From Chrysogorgia sp. JL179-B06 (Eukaryota > Cnidaria > Anthozoa > Scleralcyonacea > Chrysogorgiidae): DNA of 64,000 nucleotides. The notes under the pieces are model-generated. The model saw only the letters and a program-made list of their open reading frames with translations. It did no database searches and was not told the origin of the DNA. Where the stretch lies: assembly GCA_035772405.1 (NCBI GenBank), contig JAYKKM010000159.1, positions 1,246,501 to 1,310,500 on the forward strand. Reading direction: 5' to 3'. Shown here piece by piece: positions 57,841 to 64,000 of this stretch. The position numbers and the translations under genes are program-made. Each line of letters opens with the position of its first letter. Within the stretch, counting starts at the first letter, position 1.

Positions 57841-58545
57841 GAAAATCTTAAAGTGCCCCTGACACAAAAAATGATTTTCTGTCTATTAATAGTACACATT
57901 TAGTATAGTGTTTTGGTGAAAGAATTTTTCGATTTCATTAAAAAGAAAAAATTTCGGAGCCGTTTGAATCAGAAGACAGGTTAGTATTTTTTATACAGTA
58001 TGTGTCTAACTATAAATAAAGCAGTCCTTGCAGTATAGGCGTTTTAATCTACAAGTATGTTTGCTATTATACCTGTACTACATTGTATCTGAAGTGAATA
58101 TAAAGTTTAAGTAATTTTATAGCAAATCCATTGTGAACTTCACATGTTTGTAAATACAAAGACCTGTGATATGCCTCTAGAAAAAAGCTGCCCATTTAAA
58201 ATGTGAACTTTTGAAATTGCATCCAACAAATTTTCAAAAACCAAAACGTTTGGAATTAATATGAACAATTTAGTAGCATTTATGGTAAAAGTATTACATG
58301 TCTTTGCAGTGAAAAAATGGTAATAGATGATGAATAATAATGTTGTTGTCATAACTATATAATTGTTGTTTTCAGGTTATTGCGGAGCATCTCATATAGA
58401 GAATTTACCAGGCTAGTTTATGGCTTACTTGGAAACAAAAGGATACCGTTACCATCTTGTGCATACACGAGGATACGGAACACATTTCCTGTTGGAAAGG
58501 AGGAGGATCTTACCGGTTGACATCGATTGATAAACACTACCAGGT
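57841..58545. other. no gene seen
   Basis: AT-rich without supported features. Confidence 0.4.
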
Positions 58546-58549
58546 TATG

Positions 58550-58873
58550 CACTAGTCAATGTAAACTCACACCTGCCCAGATCCGGGAATTACATGTAAA
58601 CGGCTGAGAATAGTGGGGGACAATTAGTTGACTTCGCTAGTTTCCATTACGCTTTGTTGCCTTGCCTGCAGGTTGAAGAAAAGCGATGAAATCACAATTT
58701 CAATTGCCATTTTGAAAACCAAGTGAAATTACAGGTAATAAATATAACCGGCACATGCAGTGGCTAAGTGATAATTTGGAAATTTATTATCCTGCGTGGA
58801 GATGGGGATAGTGGCTAATTTCTGCCAAGCCTCTTCCTGGGTCTGGGCAGGGAGTGGTTTACATTGACTAGTG
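58550..58873. mobile_element. inverted-repeat MITE, about 324 bases
   Basis: CACTAGTCAATGTAAACTCA and CCTGCCCAGATCC at the left are complementary to GGGTCTGGGCAGG and GTTTACATTGACTAGTG at the right. No clear target duplication. Confidence 0.7.
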
Positions 58874-59415
58874 TATTATGAACAAGTGAAGCCTGATGTG
58901 TTATTTTTATTAGCTATAAATTTGAAAACAAACCTAGAACGTCATTGGTGTGTGTTGTACATAAATGGGGGCTGTTCGTATGGGCTGTGCTGGCCTGTGG
59001 TCCCAGCTCACATAATCTTTGTTATATAGTTTCGAGATTGTATTCAAATGGGAGCCGGGCTTCGCGACGCCTGGCTCATATAAAACTGTCAAGTAGAGAA
59101 GGAGCTAATGTGTGGTAAGGCAACCTTTATTCTCTAAAAAAACAACGAATCTCCCTAAATTTGTTGCCATTGACAAAAATTATTAGCATGATATTGTAAA
59201 ATAAACACCACTGCCTGTATCATGGGAATTTCTCACTTTGTCAAAGCAAGGATAGTTCAGTTCATAGCAAATAAAAACTTGTGAGGCAAGCTAGCCAAGT
59301 TTGCCAAGCCAGCCCAAGTCATACAAACTGCCCTTAGTGTATCGATAGTGCATAATGTACAGTACATTAATTTAAGAATATAAATTACAACAGGTAATCA
59401 GGTATATTTATTTAA
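58874..59415. other. no gene seen
   Basis: Intergenic sequence downstream of the transposase-like gene. Confidence 0.4.
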
Positions 59416-60703
59416 TCGATCACTGTCCACTGTTTCGAGGACAATATGTGACATATTTATGTCCCTTCATGGATGCTTGCAAGCCTTGCAATGCGGTTTT
59501 GCTCTAGTAGCTTGTTCTCTTTGAACTTCTGAAACTGAAATAAAGAATGGGAAAAAATAGAATGCAGACATGCAGACATTTTAACTCACTACAGCACAGA
59601 TAGTCAGATACTGGCAAATGTGTACATGATACATCGTGTATGGATACCTATATACCCGATCTACTGTCAGGGGTGTGTTTTTCGAACTTATAAAAAGTTT
59701 TATTCAATTTAAGCAGTAATAGTACTGCCTGAAGATCGTTTCCATGTGAAACACGAGTACGTAGCAGATGTTTTATCATTTTTAGTTTTTTATTCATTTT
59801 TACATGTATATACGAGCAGCAGATTGACACAAGGAAAAAATAATACGCGTACATGAAGTAGTTTCCCATGTAACAGATTTGACTGTCTGACAAAATAAAC
59901 TTGTCAAAGCAGTTTAAGAACTTATTTAACTATCTTGTCAGAGTTTTATTAAACAGTGGATACAAATAACAAACTAGAGTATCCAAAAACTAACTGCTCA
60001 AATATTGCTGTATATTTGCACCTTTTTTAATACAGCTGTATAATAAAGAATCTTACTAGTGGTATTTAGTACCTGGAGTTGTGGATGGGACATCCTGGGT
60101 TACCATGTTTTTCCTTTCTCTGCGTTTATCAATTGCTTGAGCCTTCGGTTGTTTCTCAAGCATGGAATTCATTGGTTCTGGAGACTTCTCCTCCAACTTC
60201 ATGGCAGCTTTTTCCAAATCTTTTTTGGTAGCTGTCAGGAAAGTTTCATAGATATCCTGAACATATCCTACCAAAGGTTTAGGAGAATTAAAATTATTAA
60301 AACTGAGTAGAAAATAAATTAATATTTAATTATGTAATGAAGATTTTAACACGCATTGCGCCCCCATTGCGCCCTACTTTAGCATAATTTTTACTCTAAC
60401 GCCATACGATTTTACTCGTCAAGAAAGGTCCTATTAACAATAGGTTAATTCAGTGCCATATTTATTATAATACTGTAGACACCCTGACACCTACTATCTA
60501 ATAAATTCCCCTCTCCAATGAACACCTTCGCAACTTACAAAACTCTGTATCGAATGCCTCTCTCAAATAAACACCTCCTTCCAAAATCTTTTTTGGAGTA
60601 ATTGCCCAGGGCGTCTATTAGAATAAATATGGCACACTGATAATAGCAATTAGTCCAAATAAACAGTACAAGCCTCTATGAAGAATTATGCATGGGAACT
60701 TAC

Positions 60704-60855
60704 CAAAGTTTGGTCTAACTCTCACATCCCTAACTGTTGCCTCGCCATTTTTGAATTTGGGGTAGGTAATTCTTATTTTTCCCTGATTGTCTGCCTTCCT
60801 TGTGTCCGAATCTCGTCGCAGGTTGAAATTGAAGTGCATGATAGCCAAAATGTGC
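60704..60855 (-). CDS. exon 7 of the transposase-like gene
   Basis: 152 bases, acceptor TTTTAATTTTAG and donor GTAAGT. It encodes HILAIMHFNFNLRRD and KIRITYPKFKNGEATVRDV, strongly conserved family blocks. Intact. Confidence 0.75.
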
Positions 60856-61587
60856 CTAAAATTAAAAGAAAGAAGTTCTAGTTACTTCCTACACAGTATT
60901 TCTCCAAAGTGTGAAATCTTCCCTTGACAAATTTGGCTAAGACAGATTACAATAGACTAGTGTTAGACAGACTAAAATAATGATTGAAGTGGTTAAGGCA
61001 CAATATGCCCTAATTGTTATTTTACTTTCCAACACCAGACAATTTTACCTGTCAATGATAGACCCTTGCACCTTAATGGGTTAATTGGTTACAGAACAAT
61101 AAAAAATTGTCATGAAGAATTTTTTTTAAATCAAACAACCATGCATGCAAGTGGTTATATTTTTACTAGGATGAAGTAACTGTATTTTATTGCATACAGT
61201 AAGGGGTAACATTAGTCAACATATGCTCTATAACTAACCCACAATATTGTCCAACATAGCTACAGTATATGCTATCATTTTTGGGGCAAAATGGTTCAAA
61301 ACACTCTGGAAGCCTTCCAAACAGCTGGTCTGATCTAGTGGCGATGCTTGCTGAACCCCCTTGACAAGTATTGAATTTGTTAGGGCAGTCGAAACTCTCT
61401 CATGTAGTGGCGAACCTGAATAAAAACAGTTTAACATATAAAAAAGCATGGTTGCCTGCTTGTAATCTGCAATTGTGAAGGAGAACATTTTCATGTTGGG
61501 CATTAATGGGTTAAAATGAGACATGGACAGATGAGTGCCTAACCCTTTCCCGTTGACAACTATAATCTCCTGGTTTTTTGTACTCAC

Positions 61588-61755
61588 CTTCGGTTAACCA
61601 CTTCCCTGGTTGAATGTTGGCTTCATGAGCAAGCCCGTTGCCATCGAAAGTGGATGTTGCACTCCAATGTAAATGATTTTCGCAAGGTTTTATCCATTCA
61701 TTCACTGCTTCACAGTCCTTATCCTTGGCTATTTTGAACAGGACCTTTCGAATTT
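61588..61755 (-). CDS. exon 5 of the transposase-like gene
   Basis: 168 bases between acceptor TTGATTTTAG and donor GTGAGT. It encodes IRKVLFKIAKDKDCEAVNEW and NHLHWSATSTFDGNG. Phases agree with exons 4 and 6. No lesions. Confidence 0.75.
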
Positions 61756-62339
61756 CTAAAATCAAAATGTGATATATATTAGTGGTTACACTGAGATAGA
61801 CATCGGCCAGGACATTTGCAATATACTTCATGTAAGCGTGTCAAAAACTGTGCAGGGATACAAAAATTAGCATACATGAAGTATTTATTGATAACACTGC
61901 TCTAGTCTGATAGATAATAGTATCAAGGTTCTTTTGTGAAAGTAAAATAACAACTATTGGGTACTTACTTTTCTTCAAATGCCAGATATCAAAGTAATGA
62001 ATAATATTCTCATATACTTTGCAATGGAGGTATGTCGGTCAGATATAAATGTTGTTATGCAAATTCCATATGCAATAAGGTAGTCCATGCACAGTTTAAA
62101 GCACATAAATTCCATATGACTGCTTCCTGCTTGATTTCTCTGAAATTTAAAGGGAATACAATTCAGTAAATGCTATACAGAACCAGACACTACATTTGGT
62201 AATGTATACTGTATCTGGTTATTGGGTCATTCCAAAACAACATCCATACCTTCCCCACATAGACAATTTGTGCCACCCAGTGAGCTAGGAGAGTTACAAT
62301 CTAAGTAAAATGGTTAAAGTGGAATGACCCATTACTTAC

Positions 62340-62537
62340 CTGCACAAGGTCAAAGTGTACTATTTGTGCAAAAGTACAGCAAAATATTGTGTACGCACAT
62401 AATTTTGCTGAATGGCCCATATTATCATGGCGTCCATCCCCTGACATCACAACACCATCTTTTACTTGCTCAGCTTTTTGTAGTAAACTGTTCTGGTATT
62501 TTTTCCAATGCAAATAAATAGCTGGAAACAACAATTT
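62340..62537 (-). CDS. exon 3 of the transposase-like gene
   Basis: 198 bases, phase 0 to phase 0, acceptor TTTGTAG and donor GTAAGT. It encodes KLLFPAIYLHWKKYQN through the proposed catalytic block SGDGRHDNMGHSAK to IVHFDLVQ. No lesions. Confidence 0.75.
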
Positions 62538-62831
62538 CTACAAAGGAAGATATTAACTCATTAAGTCCCCAATGCAATACCATACTTTGTTTTACATTCA
62601 ATTGTCCAACATCAGACGACTTTACTTATCAAGAGAAGGGTGTTGGGTGTTAATGGGTTAACAGGACTGTCTCTCAACATGCCTCTTGTTACGCCATTAA
62701 TCCACAATACGCCTTATTTTGTTATTTAACGCTATTGCCAAACAACTTTACTTGCCAAGGGGAAAGCAATGGGTTGATATGAGTACAAGTTGAACAAGAT
62801 TAAATATGTGCAGCTAAGAGTCTTTACTTAC

Positions 62832-63191
62832 TCTCTGGTAACGAAAGTATGTACGTAGAGAAATACATGAAAGACCCATGTGTGAGAAAATTTGCAGAAC
62901 TTTTGTGATCGATCCACCAACAAAAGTAGAATTGCCATGGACAGAAGAAAGTTTCCAGCAGCAATTCCCATATTTGGCATGTTTGGTTGACTGTGCCAAT
63001 TAGAATCCTTCTGCTTGCATGTGGGGTTACCGCATGTTGGGGTTACAACAACCTTTGTACCAACTTGGCGTGTCTCAATCAAAGGATTGCCAGACTTGCA
63101 GGTATGGCTGAATTTGAACAGTAGGAGGAGTTGTGTCCAAAATACAATAAATGTTGGTTCTGTTCGGATATTTCCATCTATTGTTGGTAAC
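62832..63191 (-). CDS. exon 2 of the transposase-like gene
   Basis: The acceptor TTTTTACTTTACAG precedes it and the donor GTAAGT follows. It encodes a zinc-binding-like region (TPTCGNPTCKQKDSNWHSQP) after FWTQLLLLFKFSHTC. Near 62934 the frame slips by one base; the second frame gives VGGSITKVLQIFSHMG. With one base restored the phases on both sides agree, so the splice model is sound and the slip is the defect. Confidence 0.7.
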
Positions 63192-63635
63192 CTGTAAAGT
63201 AAAAACACAGTCTCTTAGATGTAGGGAATACTGCACCTGCCAAGACTTTGGGGGAGGTCATTACAATCAGGGAAGACAATGCTTTCCTTTTTACTAGTTT
63301 GTGTCCACATCATAATGACCATTCACTGGTGCAAGTTTACAGTTATTTAACAGAAACTTACTGAGCTTCCAGTTCATCTTCCAAATCATCTTTATCTTCC
63401 GCATCATAGATTTCATCTGTTTCGATCATGTACGGTTGGTCCATCTCACTTTCTTTTTCATAATCTTCATCATCATTCATGCAATTGTCATCAGTATCGC
63501 ATTCCTGATACAGGTCTTCTATTTTCTCGACATTCTCGTCTATCGACTCCTATTGAAGCAGTTCTTCAAGGTGTTTTACTATAGAGGAATATTAATGTGG
63601 AAAATAACAAGATTAATGTATCAGTCAAACGAAAG

Positions 63636-63678
63636 CATGGTGCCGAGGGGGCCCCTCGGGCACATCCCATGCTTTTTT
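63636..63678. repeat. GC-rich perfect-like hairpin
   Basis: AGCATGGTGCCGAGGGG pairs with CCCCTCGGGCACATCCCATGCT across one small bulge, upstream of the transposase-like exons on the minus strand. It may be a regulatory hairpin or a mini-element. Confidence 0.7.
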
Positions 63679-64000
63679 ACATTTTTTCAATTATGTTGTT
63701 GAATTCCAGGGATGGATGGCACAGGAAAATGCCCCAGCCCTGAAAGAAGGTTCCTTTTTCAATACCGCTGGCCTTGGATATGCATAACAAGCAAATGCTG
63801 CATGGATGCTGGGGCCAGAGCATGTCGATACTTGGACCTGACTGATGAGTTGCTGGCACAATTATACACAATACATCATTCACTTTTTTCCAGGCAATAT
63901 TTCCATTTTTTTATTTTGAAAATTAGGTTTACTGAGGCTGCACACACCTTTACGTTTCATGTTTCTCAGTCTCTATCCTTCTTTTTCTTGCTTGCTTGCA
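63679..64000. other. no supported gene at window edge
   Basis: Neither strand shows a convincing exon, though the missing 5' exons of the transposase-like gene should lie at or beyond this edge. Confidence 0.4.

Larger units (their letters stand above)
59420..63549 (-). pseudogene. multi-exon DDE-transposase-like gene, decaying
   Basis: Nine minus-strand exons with GT-AG borders and compatible phases can be placed: 63549-63362 (acidic), 63191-62832, 62537-62340, about 62047-61969, 61755-61588, 61415-about 61240, 60855-60704, 60267-60073 and 59534-59420. In order they show CKSGNPLIETRQVGTK, NFLLSMAILL, IFSHMGLSCISL, YLHWKKYQ, the first acidic site SGDGRHDNMGHSAK, SDRHTSIAKYM, FDIWHLKK, EWIKPCENHLHWSA, KGVQQASPLDQTSCLEGFQS, MHFNFNLRRD, TYPKFKNGEATVRDVRV and a cysteine/histidine tail CKACKHP. 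I know this family from cnidarians and fish as transposase-like proteins; superfamily (Kolobok-like?) is not certain. Lesions: a one-base slip near 62934, a deletion with slip near 62000, and a lost base near 59474. The 5' exons, perhaps with a DNA-binding domain, lie outside the window. Confidence 0.75.

Noticed and set aside
63679..63900. Plus-strand frame with CRYLDLTDELLAQL as an exon
   Set aside because: No splice sites of quality and no family resemblance; probably chance.

Overview
The window looks like nuclear DNA of a cnidarian, most likely an anthozoan and possibly an octocoral. The reasons are low coding density, introns with GT-AG borders, very long (TA)n arrays, Penelope-like and CR1/L2-like retroelements, tRNA-derived SINEs, many foldback elements, and a HEPN/NB-ARC/TPR receptor of the kind that is expanded in cnidarians. 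This assignment is inference; the sequence contains no species marker.

Host-type genes are few. (1) A single phase 1-1 exon of an EGF-like domain lies at 6238-6378 (-). (2) An innate-immunity-type gene lies at 39912-45477 (+). Its first coding exon is a DZIP3-type HEPN domain with one frameshift. A 2.5 kb intron full of repeats follows, then a long exon with an NB-ARC-like ATPase and kinesin-light-chain-type TPRs. Fragments of the same C-terminus recur downstream at 47.7 and 48.9 kb. (3) An intron-rich DDE-transposase-like gene lies at 59420-63549 (-). Nine exons can be placed, and at least three indel lesions show decay; its 5' end probably lies beyond the window.

Everything else is mobile or repetitive. 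3.5-5.3 kb: a 22-bp minisatellite and a Penelope-like 3' end with a GIY-YIG endonuclease. 5.5-6.2 kb: a MITE with 8-bp target duplication. 7.2-8.1 kb: hammerhead-ribozyme modules around (TA)n. 8.5-9.7 kb: two foldback elements. 10.4-10.9 kb: a Penelope relic. 11.6-14.4 kb: an inverted pair of hammerheads, then a 5'-truncated LINE. 14.6-23.7 kb: SINEs and foldbacks. 23.7-29.6 kb: a 5.9 kb nested foldback with 8-bp target duplications, holding a second transposon and a 237-bp satellite. 29.8-39.8 kb: dispersed repeat families. 41-42.8 kb (inside the receptor intron): several (TA)-bounded modules, one with a hammerhead. 50.0-54.2 kb: a nearly full-length LINE with two ORF2 frameshifts. 54.3-59.4 kb: further repeats.

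The most notable signal is a family of short modules, each bounded by (TA)n arrays. Members carry type I hammerhead ribozyme folds with self-complementary stem III, and/or a recurring small hairpin built on AGAGYGCTCAA. One member is tandemly amplified as a perfect 237-bp satellite. This resembles the animal hammerhead tandem repeats (retrozyme-like circular RNA sources) described in metazoans, but the TA-bounded architecture and the shared hairpin look unusual.
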